From positions 1,090,347 through 1,154,346 of the forward strand of contig NZ_VUOC01000001.1 in assembly GCF_008386695.1 (NCBI RefSeq): DNA of 64,000 nucleotides, read 5' to 3'. The DNA is from Chitinophaga agrisoli. Lineage in GTDB: Bacteria > Bacteroidota > Bacteroidia > Chitinophagales > Chitinophagaceae. Under the pieces are notes generated by a model that had not been told where the DNA came from, did no database searches, and was given only the letters and a program-made list of their open reading frames with translations. Shown here piece after piece: positions 36,947-44,690 of this stretch. Position numbers and translations under genes: made by a program. Positions within the stretch are counted from its first letter, which is position 1; the number at the start of each line of letters is the position of its first letter.

Positions 36947-37166
36947 TTTGGATAATAATAAAACTTGTATTAATCTTGCATTTATAATCTGCCTGATTAA
37001 GTTTAAAGTATCCACCTTCATCAGCAGTTTCTCAACTCAACATCCCTATCAGATTTAATAACCAAATTAAATTTATTGGACTCAAAAAAACAATTATTTG
37101 TAATTGGTGTATGTTGGTATGTAGTGGTACCCGCCTCAACACACTCCTAAAATTTGACAACTCACG
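36947..37166 (+). promoter_or_regulatory. rho promoter and about 180-nt C-rich leader
   Basis: TTTG (36947-36950) and TAATCTTG (36971-36978, one mismatch to TAnnTTTG) are 20 nt apart, a normal Bacteroidota spacing. The resulting leader of about 180 nt is G-poor and C/T-rich in two stretches (about 37010-37050 and 37129-37165), the composition expected of a Rho-loading site. It also contains the short inverted repeat CAATTA/TAATTG (37090-37105). Autoregulation of rho by attenuation in its leader is established in Escherichia coli; here it is inferred. The stretch 36717-36946 holds nothing I can identify. Confidence 0.5.
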
Positions 37167-38885
37167 ATGATGTACGACATCTTACAATTGAACGACATGC
37201 TCGTTCCTGAGCTGCTTGATATTGCAGAAAAACTCGATGTAACTAACGCAAAGAAACTCAGCAAACAGGATTTAATCTACAAGATCCTCGACAAGCAGGC
37301 AGTAATGGCCTCAGAAGGTAACCCGGCCAATGGCGAAGAAAAGAAAACACGTAAACGGAAACCAACAAAGAAAGAAGAAGAAGAAACTCCAGTAGCTGAA
37401 GAACCTGCTCCCTCAGAAGAAAAGCCCGCCAAACGCGGAAGAAAACCCGGCACTAAAACAAAAGCAGATCATGATCATGACCATGAACCGGAAGAGGAGC
37501 AACCTAAAGCAGAAACAACTAAATCCAAAACAAAGGATTTTGATATAGACCTGGATAGCATTCCTTCCCTCACTTTTGATGACGACGATGATATTGTGCT
37601 GCCCGCATTTACAGAAGATGAGCACGAAGAAGAGGAAGAAGAAGAAGCAACTGTAGCCGAAGAAGAAGATGATGAAGATGATTTTGTGCTGCCCGACGAA
37701 CCAGTGGTTACTACCACCAGGGCGCCACAGCGTTTCCCCGCAAAAAAAGAACCTGTTTTCAACATTGAGTTTGACGGTATTATTGTTAGCGAAGGCGTAT
37801 TGGAAATGATGCCCGATGGTTATGGTTTCCTCCGCTCTTCTGATTACAACTACCTCAGTTCCCCGGACGATATTTATGTTTCCCCTTCACAGATAAAACT
37901 GTTTGGCTTAAAGACCGGCGATACCGTAAAAGGTTCCGTACGGCCGCCTAAAGAGGGTGAAAAATACTTTGCCCTGTTGAAGGTGGAAACCATCAACGGC
38001 AAACAACCGGAAGAAGTACGCGACCGCGTGCCTTTCGATTATCTGACGCCTTTATTCCCCTTTGAGAAATTAAGGCTCACCACTACTTCCAATAACTACT
38101 CTACCCGTATCATGGATATGTTTACCCCCATTGGTAAAGGCCAGCGCGGACTAATAGTAGCGCAGCCTAAAGTGGGTAAGACCATGTTGCTGAAAGAAGT
38201 AGCCAACGCTATTGCCACCAACCACCCGGAAGTATACCTGATGGTAGTGCTGATAGACGAACGCCCTGAGGAAGTAACCGATATGGAGCGTAGCGTAAAG
38301 GCAGAGGTGATCGCTTCTACCTTTGACGAACCGGCAGAAAAACACGTAAAAGTATCTGCCATTGCCCTGCAAAAAGCAAAACGCCTGGTAGAGTGCGGCC
38401 ACGATGTAGTGATCCTGCTGGATTCCATTACCCGTTTGGCCCGTGCGCATAACACCGTGGCGCCTGCATCTGGTAAAGTGCTGAGTGGTGGTGTGGAAGC
38501 GAACGCCATGCAGAAACCAAAACAATTCTTTGGCGCCGCCCGTAAAATAGAGAACGGTGGTTCCCTTACCATACTCGCTACCGCATTGATCGATACCGGT
38601 TCTAAAATGGATGAGGTGATCTTTGAAGAGTTCAAAGGTACCGGTAACATGGAATTGCAGCTGGATCGTAAACTGGCCAACAGGCGTATCTTCCCGGCCA
38701 TTGACGTTACTGCATCCTCTACCCGCCGTGATGAATTACTGCTGGAAAAAGATATGCTCAAACGTATCTACATCCTCCGCAATCACCTGGCCGATATGAA
38801 TACGGAAGAATCCATGAACTTTATGCTGCAGCACATGCGTGGCACAAAGAACAACGAAGAATTCCTGATCTCCATGAATGGATAA
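37167..38885 (+). CDS. rho: Transcription termination factor Rho with long acidic insertion
   Basis: The 572-residue hexameric RNA helicase has the N-terminal RHO_N helix bundle at about 5-50 ([25 protein letters not shown]). A disordered, strongly charged insertion follows at about 55-195: first Lys/Glu-rich, then an Asp/Glu-rich run. The cold-shock RNA-binding domain comes next ([20 protein letters not shown]), then the ATPase with Walker A AQPKVGKT (about 335-345), [14 protein letters not shown] and [12 protein letters not shown]. Escherichia coli Rho is about 420 residues; the difference is the insertion. Such a disordered region has been reported to drive Rho phase separation in Bacteroides thetaiotaomicron. 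Start could be either of two consecutive ATGs. Confidence 0.97.
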   Translation: MMYDILQLNDMLVPELLDIAEKLDVTNAKKLSKQDLIYKILDKQAVMASEGNPANGEEKKTRKRKPTKKEEEETPVAEEPAPSEEKPAKRGRKPGTKTKADHDHDHEPEEEQPKAETTKSKTKDFDIDLDSIPSLTFDDDDDIVLPAFTEDEHEEEEEEEATVAEEEDDEDDFVLPDEPVVTTTRAPQRFPAKKEPVFNIEFDGIIVSEGVLEMMPDGYGFLRSSDYNYLSSPDDIYVSPSQIKLFGLKTGDTVKGSVRPPKEGEKYFALLKVETINGKQPEEVRDRVPFDYLTPLFPFEKLRLTTTSNNYSTRIMDMFTPIGKGQRGLIVAQPKVGKTMLLKEVANAIATNHPEVYLMVVLIDERPEEVTDMERSVKAEVIASTFDEPAEKHVKVSAIALQKAKRLVECGHDVVILLDSITRLARAHNTVAPASGKVLSGGVEANAMQKPKQFFGAARKIENGGSLTILATALIDTGSKMDEVIFEEFKGTGNMELQLDRKLANRRIFPAIDVTASSTRRDELLLEKDMLKRIYILRNHLADMNTEESMNFMLQHMRGTKNNEEFLISMNG

Positions 38886-38906
38886 AAAAAGGATTGTCGT
38901 CAACAT

Positions 38907-38947
38907 AAAAGAAAAGGCCGTATCAATGCGATACGGCCTTTTCTTTT
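38907..38947. terminator. Perfect 18-bp bidirectional terminator after rho
   Basis: AAAAGAAAAGGCCGTATC (38907-38924) and its exact complement (38930-38947) enclose a 5-nt loop AATGC. T-rich ends are present on both strands. It ends rho on the plus strand and contains the stop codon of the small lipoprotein gene on the minus strand. Confidence 0.92.
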
Positions 38948-39125
38948 AGTATCCTTTTTTCTGTTGCCCCGGTGCAAATGGTTTGGCAGATTTGGTACCG
39001 TATATTTTCTTGGCTTGTCCCGGTGGTAAATTAGTGGAAGGGCCCTCCCGGTGTACTACGCAGCTGCTTAATAATATGCCTGCGGCCAGCACACCACATA
39101 AAGCCTTTAAAGTTCGCTTTTTCAT
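38946..39125 (-). CDS. Small lipoprotein (59 residues)
   Basis: An ATG at 39125 opens a 59-codon frame starting MKKRTLKALCGVLAAGILL with a lipobox at LLSSC (Cys22). The mature part contains the motif PPGQAKKIYGTKSAKPFAPG, rich in Lys, Pro and Gly. Short lipoproteins with the PPGQAKKxxGxKSAKxxAPGQ pattern occur widely in Bacteroidota and are sometimes labelled quinol oxidase subunit 4, for which I see no support. It was not obvious from length alone. A signal peptide, lipobox, repeated-looking motif and a terminator at the stop all support a real gene. Confidence 0.8.
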   Translation of the reverse strand: MKKRTLKALCGVLAAGILLSSCVVHREGPSTNLPPGQAKKIYGTKSAKPFAPGQQKKGY

Positions 39126-39183
39126 TGATGATGGTTTAGCCTGAATAGTGCTAAAATGTTGCCAAAAAACGTTAATTATCAGG

Positions 39184-39927
39184 TTATTTATGAAAAGTAA
39201 GCAAGTCCTTTTTCCTTCGTTCTGTTATCTCCAGTTTGGCGCCACTATTAAGCAGAATATGATGACTGTCCTGCATAACGCGATGAATATGCGATAATTG
39301 CACCAATTGGGTGTTATTCACCTGGTAGAACCGCAGGGGGATGAACAGGTCCGCATAATGGCGGAAGCCGCGCTCTGCCTGCAATGCGCTGCCATCCGCC
39401 ATATAAAAAGTGCATTTATCCGTATTGGCTTCCAGGTATTCTATATTGGCGGTATTAATGGTGGTATCCTCCCCGTTAACAAGCGGCAGCACCATTTCCC
39501 AGCTGGTTTGTTTGCCATGGTTGAAGTTATCCAGCAGTACCCGGTAGCGGTGTTTGCTGGCTTGCGACAGTATGCGGCCGGCCACGGTTTGCACCGCCTG
39601 CAGCAGGCTTTCCTTATCAATAGGTTTTAAGATGATCTCTACCTCGCTGAAACGGATGGTGTGCAGGAATTTCTTTTCAAAAGCCGTGACAAATACGGCT
39701 TCAAATGCGTCCTCCTGCGTACCCTGTAGTACGTCAAACCCGGTACCGTCCGGCATTTCCAGGTCCAGGAATACCAGTTCTGGCTGGTGCTGTTTTATCT
39801 TTTGGATACCGTCTGCGCAGTCAGAAGCCGTATCTGCTATCTGCACCTGGGGGCAGTATTTGCCCAGCATAAGCGCAATGATATCCCGGCTGTTTCGTTC
39901 ATCGTCGATAATAATAGCTTTTATCAT
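39184..39927 (-). CDS. LytTR family response regulator
   Basis: The 247-residue protein has a receiver with Asp55 in ELVFLDLEMPDGTG and a C-terminal LytTR DNA-binding domain at about 140-245 (INTANIEYLEANTDKCTFYMADG, ending RRKKDLLTFHK). It should bind direct repeats upstream of target promoters when phosphorylated. It lies 20 bp downstream of a matching 7TMR-DISM/LytS-type kinase gene on the same strand, so the two form a standard Bacteroidota two-component pair. Targets are unknown. Confidence 0.94.
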   Translation of the reverse strand: MIKAIIIDDERNSRDIIALMLGKYCPQVQIADTASDCADGIQKIKQHQPELVFLDLEMPDGTGFDVLQGTQEDAFEAVFVTAFEKKFLHTIRFSEVEIILKPIDKESLLQAVQTVAGRILSQASKHRYRVLLDNFNHGKQTSWEMVLPLVNGEDTTINTANIEYLEANTDKCTFYMADGSALQAERGFRHYADLFIPLRFYQVNNTQLVQLSHIHRVMQDSHHILLNSGAKLEITERRKKDLLTFHK

Positions 39928-39947
39928 AAGTTCACTATTGGGGTATG

Positions 39948-42041
39948 CTACAGTTGCGGTATCAGGATCCTTACGATAGTACCGCTTTCCGTAAAGTTAC
40001 GATGGGATTTGTCTATTATTTCTATATGGATGTCCGTATTGTACATTTTATTTAATAATTCCGCCCGGTTAAAACTGATCTCCATACCGGAAGACTGGTG
40101 GTGTTTGGGTAAAGTGCGCAGCTCCCGGGAGCGGGTAATGCCAATGCCATTGTCCTCTATCACGCATTCCAGCACATCCGCATCCAGCTGCTGGAAACGG
40201 ATGATCAGCTGTCCGATGGTCTGATCGGGGTTGGTCATCCCGTGTTTTACCGCATTCTCCACATAGGGTTGCAGCAGCATGGCCGGTATTTCCAGTTCCG
40301 TGGTGGCCAGGGCCGGGTCTACCCGGATATCGTATTCCATTTTATTCTCAAAACGCATTTTCTCCAGTCCCAGGTATGTATTCAGGTAGGTGATCTCATC
40401 CGTTAAAGTAATAAAATTACGCCGGGAAAAATCCAGTGTTTTCCGGATCAGGTAGGAAAAATCAGACAGGTACTTCTGCGCGTACTCATAATCCCGTTGC
40501 ATTACAAACAGCTGTATGGAATTAAGGCAGTTAAAAATAAAGTGGGGATTTATCTGTGCCCGTATGGCCTTTAGCTCTATCTCCGTTAGTTTTTTATCGT
40601 ATTCTATATTCAGCTGGATCTGCCGCTGTTCTTCCAGTTCCTGTTTTTTACGCAGTATTTCGGAGGTTTGTTCCTTTACCAGTTCTTCCAGCTGCTCGTT
40701 GAGCTTGCGTTGCAGCTCTTTGTTCTTATTCAGCTGTTTGATCAGCATTTCCTGGGTTTTGGTACGTTCGTGATGCACCAGTTTATTACGGTAGCTTAAG
40801 CCAGCCAGGAAAAACATGGCCTGCAATAATATGCCGGTCATCATCAGCATAGAAGGGGCGGAGAGCTCGCCCAATGCGCCTGTTAGTCCTAAAGATTTTA
40901 TCCGCAACAGGAAAGAGGCCAGGTAGGCCATATAAAAGCAAAGGGAGCCAAACAGGAAGAACCGGATCAGCGGATGATGGCGGGAACGCTTGGCCAGTGC
41001 GATAAAGATCACCAGCAGCGGCAACAGCGTAGCCAGGTATACATAACCGTATATAATACCCGGGATATGATATTTTTCCCAGAATATGCAGAAGAAGCAG
41101 ATGAGTATAACACCGCCGGTGCAGGCGGCAGATATGTTAAAGATCCGTTGCATGTAGGGATACCTTTCCTTCAGGTTCAGGAAGGCGTTGCCAAACAACA
41201 GGTACATAAAATAAAAGCAGAACAGCATGGCGGGCGCGTCCCAGTAATACTTAAGCATGGGCCAGCGGTGAAAAACAGACAGCTGGTACGGTTTGCTTTC
41301 CAGGCGTAGCGCAAAGAAAAGCACCAGCCCCATAATATAGGCCGCAAAGTACAGGTAAGAGCGGTCCGGCAGCTGGGTATAGTTGATAATGGCAATGGTA
41401 AGGAATACCAGCAGCATACCCAGTATTACCTGTATCACCACCGCCGGCGCCCGGTAGGTATTGAGCCCGTTATTACGGAAGCGCTCATATTGCAGCGCGT
41501 TAAACAATACCGGCGCAAGGGGTTTGCCGTTAAAGGATTTATTGATGATGTGCAGCAGGAAGGTGCGTGATTGGCCGGCCGGCACCTGTACGGGAAAGCC
41601 GTAACGCTCCCAGCGGCCTACATCGTCCTTATCCAGCATCAGACCGGCATGCGACAGTGCGGTCCAGCCGCCATTGCCGGTGCCCACATACCAGTACATG
41701 TAATCATGCCAACCCGTAAATAAAGTAAGCGTAGAATCTTTGCCGCCCGTATTGCGTACGGATAATTTCAGCCAGCAATCCCATACCCGGTGGTTCTTAT
41801 GCGCATTTTGCCAGGCAGGCAGCGATTGTTGTGGCGGGATAAATGGCCGCCCCTGCACCTGTTGCAGGGATAACACATGACCGGTTGTCTCCACAACCGT
41901 AATATAGGGGCGCAGATCCACGGTTGCAGGTGGCGCTCCCAGATCTATCAGGAGCGTGTCTTCAGCCGCAGGTTGAGCAAATACGCTGGTGGTGTAACAA
42001 AAGATGAGCAGTAAAAAACAGATACGTTTCACAGGTATCAT
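39948..42041 (-). CDS. 7TMR-DISM sensor histidine kinase, LytS-type
   Basis: The 697-residue kinase has a signal peptide (MIPVKRICFLLLIFCYTTS), a periplasmic 7TMR-DISM sensor at about 28-180 (TLFTGWHDYMYWYVGTGNG), and seven membrane helices at about 200-400. A Glu/Gln/Lys-rich coiled coil follows at about 415-485. The LytS phosphotransfer domain has the His in QINPHFIFNCLNSIQLF. The HATPase is at the C-terminus (LLQPYVENAVKHGM, DNGIGI). The extracellular domain of this family often senses carbohydrates; the ligand here is unknown. The cognate regulator gene follows after 20 bp. Confidence 0.94.
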   Translation of the reverse strand: MIPVKRICFLLLIFCYTTSVFAQPAAEDTLLIDLGAPPATVDLRPYITVVETTGHVLSLQQVQGRPFIPPQQSLPAWQNAHKNHRVWDCWLKLSVRNTGGKDSTLTLFTGWHDYMYWYVGTGNGGWTALSHAGLMLDKDDVGRWERYGFPVQVPAGQSRTFLLHIINKSFNGKPLAPVLFNALQYERFRNNGLNTYRAPAVVIQVILGMLLVFLTIAIINYTQLPDRSYLYFAAYIMGLVLFFALRLESKPYQLSVFHRWPMLKYYWDAPAMLFCFYFMYLLFGNAFLNLKERYPYMQRIFNISAACTGGVILICFFCIFWEKYHIPGIIYGYVYLATLLPLLVIFIALAKRSRHHPLIRFFLFGSLCFYMAYLASFLLRIKSLGLTGALGELSAPSMLMMTGILLQAMFFLAGLSYRNKLVHHERTKTQEMLIKQLNKNKELQRKLNEQLEELVKEQTSEILRKKQELEEQRQIQLNIEYDKKLTEIELKAIRAQINPHFIFNCLNSIQLFVMQRDYEYAQKYLSDFSYLIRKTLDFSRRNFITLTDEITYLNTYLGLEKMRFENKMEYDIRVDPALATTELEIPAMLLQPYVENAVKHGMTNPDQTIGQLIIRFQQLDADVLECVIEDNGIGITRSRELRTLPKHHQSSGMEISFNRAELLNKMYNTDIHIEIIDKSHRNFTESGTIVRILIPQL

Positions 42042-42048
42042 TATATGT

Positions 42049-42279
42049 TTACAACAAGCCGTCTATGGTCTTCGCCAACCGGTGATCCTTATCTGTTACT
42101 ACATTGCCTGCATCATGGGTGCTCAGGTATATCTCCACCTTATTGTATACATTGATCCAATACGGGTGATGATCCATTTTTTCTGCAGCCAGCGCTACTT
42201 TGGTCATAAAGGCAAACGCTTCCTTAAAATCACTGAACTGGAAAGCCCGGTACAGCTGATTATCCTTTTCTTGCCACAT
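42049..42279 (-). CDS. 4a-hydroxytetrahydrobiopterin dehydratase (pterin carbinolamine dehydratase)
   Basis: The 76-residue protein is short for the family (usually about 95-100) but contains the active-site signature [17 protein letters not shown], with the two His and the later [17 protein letters not shown]. It starts [21 protein letters not shown], so the N-terminal helix is trimmed, which is common in Bacteroidota. The enzyme recycles the pterin cofactor of aromatic amino acid hydroxylases. It is 7 bp upstream of the sensor kinase gene and could share its transcript. Confidence 0.88.
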   Translation of the reverse strand: MWQEKDNQLYRAFQFSDFKEAFAFMTKVALAAEKMDHHPYWINVYNKVEIYLSTHDAGNVVTDKDHRLAKTIDGLL

Positions 42280-42317
42280 AAAATAGGTTTATGTTTAAAC
42301 AATGATGTGCGCGGTGC

Positions 42318-42339
42318 CTATCCGGAAAAATCCGGATAG
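42318..42339. repeat. Hairpin CTATCCGGA-AAAA-TCCGGATAG
   Basis: A perfect 9-bp inverted repeat with a 4-nt A loop lies between the IPExxxVDY gene and the pterin dehydratase gene. It has no T-run on either strand beyond a few bases, so it is not a typical terminator. The core CGGATAG/CTATCCG is shared with the hairpin at 54410-54432. Confidence 0.6.
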
Positions 42340-42367
42340 TTGTTACTGTCCTTTTGCGGGTCCTATG

Positions 42368-42811
42368 TTAGAAAATAAGATTCACTTTGTTCTTTATCTC
42401 TCTTAGATCTAATAAAGACACTAATTGTACCAGCTCAACGTGGCGCAACGCTTCTGTTAGTTTTTTTACATCCTGCGGCCCGTAATAATCGCCTTTTATA
42501 AGCCACAGGTAGTCAATATTTTTCAATTCAGGCAACAAAAACTCTGCCTTGCAGTGATTGTTATAAAGATAATGGGATACGGATTTGGTGGGCTCCTGGA
42601 ATTCGTACACCGTAAAGAAAAAAGACCGCTGGTGTTTGGTCAGTTTGATCTCCAGGGAATTATTTACCCGGAAGGGGTAATGTAATTGCCTGTTTAGCTG
42701 CCAGCTTAGCTGGTAATCCCGGGCAGAAGACACAATTCCCATCAGGTGGGTGCTCTCAAAGAAATCTTCTACCAGCTGATCTTGATCCAGTTTTAGTTTT
42801 AATGCCGACAT
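42368..42811 (-). CDS. IPExxxVDY family protein
   Basis: The 147-residue protein belongs to a Bacteroidota-specific family. The naming motif appears as LLPELKNIDYLWLIKGDYY, where LPELKNIDY aligns to IPExxxVDY. The rest has the expected layout: an N-terminal helix (LKLDQDQLVEDFF), a beta-rich middle and a C-terminal LLDLREIKNKVNL. No function is known. In Bacteroidota this gene is often close to pyruvate kinase or acyl carrier protein genes; neither is seen here. Confidence 0.85.
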   Translation of the reverse strand: MSALKLKLDQDQLVEDFFESTHLMGIVSSARDYQLSWQLNRQLHYPFRVNNSLEIKLTKHQRSFFFTVYEFQEPTKSVSHYLYNNHCKAEFLLPELKNIDYLWLIKGDYYGPQDVKKLTEALRHVELVQLVSLLDLREIKNKVNLIF

Positions 42812-43099
42812 AAAGTTGTTACAATTCAGGATTACAGGGTTAAAGGCCTACTTGCACCTATAGATCGTTTTTCTTGCTCCTTGTTCTTCTTTCTTTTTCC
42901 CTTGTGTTATTGGATACCAAAATACGGCTTAAAGTGTTGACTTTTACCTTTCCTCGTAATTATTCCCGGTCAGACCGCTTAGCCGGATATGGTCCGGTTC
43001 GCCTGGCGGGTGTTATGTTTTTGGGCTGGAAGCCACTGCCAGTGCTTTTGTTGCCGGCAGTCACTGTCTTTGCCAGCCTTGTCCTATGGCTTCCGGTGA

Positions 43100-43306
43100 T
43101 TAACCGGCTCCTTTTTCCTGTTCCCGTTCACGGCGGGCAGTCAGCAGGGCTGTTCTTTTGGGCTCCTGCACTTTTTCATAATCGTACGGGCAATGCCTGC
43201 AGCCATTACCGCAGCAATGGCCTCTGTCCAGGTGGTATTGCGCCGTAAATACCATGTAGCCCTGCTCGTTATAATAAAAATCAATATGCTCCCTCAGTGG
43301 CTGCAT
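43100..43306 (-). CDS. DUF5522 small Cys-rich protein
   Basis: The 68-residue protein has the conserved core DFYYNEQGYMVFTAQYHLDRGHCCGNGCRHCPYDYEKV split around CCGNGCRHCPY, whose four Cys and His could bind a metal ion. Relatives are widespread small proteins of unknown function. The start overlaps the trmB stop by 26 bp, so it is probably translated from the trmB transcript. The stretch 42812-43099 beyond its stop shows no gene I can support. Confidence 0.85.
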   Translation of the reverse strand: MQPLREHIDFYYNEQGYMVFTAQYHLDRGHCCGNGCRHCPYDYEKVQEPKRTALLTARREREQEKGAG

Positions 43307-43985
43307 CAGAAGGTAACTTTATCTGCCGCCAGTCAATAGGCGCTGCCGGCAGGGTAAAACGCAGGTACCGGATGGTGCGCCCGTTGCTCAGGTGCATACC
43401 TTCGTAAAAGGTCTTTATCTGTAACAATGCCGGTACTTCCGGCAATGCATATACGTCCGGGATATCTTCTTCCAGCCCGCAGCCCACAGCTGCTATTACC
43501 TCCCGGGTAAATGCATAGAGCTCCGGAGAATCCGTTTTAAGATGGATGACCGCTCCCGGCGCCAGCAGCGGCTGGTACAGCTGTAAGAACTTGGGATGGG
43601 TAAGCCGTTTCTTGGATTTGGATTGCCGCAGGAATGGATCGGGGAAGGTGATCCATATTTCGCCAATCTCGCCGGGCGCAAAATACCGGTCCAGCTTGTC
43701 TATCTGGGTACGGAGGAAGGCCACATTGGGCAGTGGTTCTTCCAGCGCTGTTTTGGCGCCCCGCCAAATGCGGTTGCCCCTCAGATCTACCCCCAGGAAA
43801 TTGCGCTCCGGGTAGCGCCGGGCCAGGGCCAGGGTATAATCTCCCTTGCCGCAGGCCAGTTCCAGCGTAAGCGGGTGCTGGTTGCCAAAAAATGATTGCC
43901 ATTTGCCCGGCATGCCCTCCGGGTATATCAATACGTTAGGAAAAGTTTCTATCTCCGCAAAACGTACCAGTTTCTTTTGTCCCAT
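43281..43985 (-). CDS. trmB: tRNA (guanine-N7-)-methyltransferase
   Basis: From the ATG at 43985 (MGQKKLVRFAEIETFPNVL) the protein has 234 residues. It methylates G46 in the variable loop of tRNAs using S-adenosylmethionine. The SAM motif ELACGKGDYTLALARRYPE and the WITFPDPFLRQSKSKKRLTHP segment, where most relatives have FPDPWxKxxHxKRR, are present. A frame to 44048 would place 21 more residues upstream of the promoter element and is rejected. It lies next to a tRNA-like gene with an abnormal variable region, an intriguing but unproven juxtaposition. Confidence 0.94.
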   Translation of the reverse strand: MGQKKLVRFAEIETFPNVLIYPEGMPGKWQSFFGNQHPLTLELACGKGDYTLALARRYPERNFLGVDLRGNRIWRGAKTALEEPLPNVAFLRTQIDKLDRYFAPGEIGEIWITFPDPFLRQSKSKKRLTHPKFLQLYQPLLAPGAVIHLKTDSPELYAFTREVIAAVGCGLEEDIPDVYALPEVPALLQIKTFYEGMHLSNGRTIRYLRFTLPAAPIDWRQIKLPSDAATEGAY

Positions 43986-43990
43986 TGGCG

Positions 43991-43998
43991 CAAAAATA
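43991..43998 (-). promoter_or_regulatory. -7 promoter element TATTTTTG (trmB)
   Basis: The exact TAnnTTTG match on the minus strand is followed by CGCC, with 5 nt between its last base and the ATG at 43985. It predicts a leaderless transcript and fixes the trmB start. Confidence 0.6.
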
Positions 43999-44338
43999 TT
44001 CCATTTTGGTGTTAAAACACAAAAGCGGGTTAAATCAGTATCATTCAATGGGTAATGGTGATTTCCCGGGGTAAGGGCACGAGTTGGGAAACCGGAAACA
44101 GGATTTAAAAGGCGTGGTGTAACTTCAAACAGGATTTTCTAACAGTATGGCAGCCGGTTTGCCGGGAAGTATATGAAATAATAAAGATGGGTGGTAAAAA
44201 AGATTCAGCGGGCATTGGTATCACATGGGTGAACCGTAACAAACATTCCAGGCGGCTTCCGCCAGACGATAATTCGCGGTTTTTTTCAAGATAATAGGGT
44301 CAACCGGGCAAAAAAAGGGTATATTACCGCCGGGCAAT

Positions 44339-44377
44339 AAAAAAACGGCCGTCCCGGTTTTCACCAGAACGGCCGTT
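44339..44377 (-). terminator. Rho-independent terminator of the tRNA-like gene
   Basis: On the minus strand AACGGCCGT (44369-44377) and ACGGCCGTT (44344-44352) form a perfect 9-bp stem, followed by a run of seven T. It lies only 5 nt after the end of the tRNA-like structure, so that RNA is a discrete transcription unit. Confidence 0.92.
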
Positions 44378-44382
44378 AACAG

Positions 44383-44524
44383 CTGTAGGAGAAGGATTCG
44401 AACCTCCACGAGGCGGTTAGCCTTAGCACAAATAAGATTAGTGGTCAACCCATTATGCTACGTTTATCCCGGACTCCCCACCCTCGAGACAAGAGGGCAT
44501 GTCTGCCAGTTCCATCACCCCACA
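44383..44524 (-). tRNA. Unusual 142-nt tRNA-like gene (anticodon loop GUC, giant variable region)
   Basis: Read on the minus strand, the acceptor stem TGTGGGG pairs with TCCTACA over 7 bp (two G-U pairs), then G as discriminator. Positions 8-9 are TG. The D arm is ATG/CAT around GAACTGGCAGA, the form seen in class II (Leu) tRNAs. The anticodon arm is CCCTC-TTGTCTC-GAGGG, which places GUC at 34-36. The T arm is GGAGG-TTCGAAT-CCTTC, fully canonical. Between anticodon and T arms are 73 nt instead of 4-20; within them TAGCA/TGCTA and GGTTGACC/GGCTAACC can pair. CCA is not encoded. Position 37 is U, whereas decoding tRNAs nearly always have a purine. It could be a non-decoding tRNA mimic, a tRNA with an insertion, or a pseudogene. 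Own promoter and terminator argue for expression. Confidence 0.7.
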
Positions 44525-44575
44525 ATATTTGCTCTTTAGTAAGTATCACTTGCTGATTCCCTACGTTCAATGATG

Positions 44576-44607
44576 CAAATCTAAACAGAGAGGCTATTCT
44601 TTGCAAA
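44576..44607 (-). promoter_or_regulatory. Promoter of the tRNA-like gene (TTTG-N20-TAGATTTG)
   Basis: On the minus strand TTTG (44607-44604) and TAGATTTG (44583-44576) are separated by 20 nt. Both elements match the Bacteroidota -33/-7 consensus without mismatch, one of the best promoters in the window. Transcription should start near 44571, giving a precursor with about 45 nt of leader before the acceptor stem. Confidence 0.8.
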
Positions 44608-44623
44608 TTTTTTAAGAAAAATT

Positions 44624-44653
44624 TTTGAAATTTCGATATTTTTTAAATATTTG
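44624..44653 (+). promoter_or_regulatory. Promoter of the AsnC-type regulator gene
   Basis: TTTG (44624-44627) and AATATTTG (44646-44653, one mismatch) are separated by 18 nt in very AT-rich DNA, 37 nt before the ATG at 44691. It is divergent from and only 16 bp away from the promoter of the tRNA-like gene, so the two could influence each other. Confidence 0.5.
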
Positions 44654-44690
44654 CATGTGTGTTTAAAACAATCAAAAACAAATTGTAAAA

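Noticed and set aside
36728-37021. 97-codon minus-strand frame upstream of asnS
   Set aside because: It overlaps the asnS and rho promoter region and shows no motif or plausible start.
42874-43248. 124-codon plus-strand frame with a hydrophobic start
   Set aside because: Half of it is antisense to the DUF5522 gene, the rest has no recognisable motif, and no promoter fits. The gap 42812-43099 is therefore left without a gene.
44221-44448. 75-codon minus-strand frame
   Set aside because: It starts inside the tRNA-like gene and crosses its terminator.
44383-44480. A second, ordinary tRNA inside the tRNA-like region (GTAGCATAATGG resembles a D arm)
   Set aside because: I could not pair a separate acceptor stem with TCCTACA other than the TGTGGGG at 44524-44518, and no second anticodon arm forms. 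One 142-nt molecule explains the data better.
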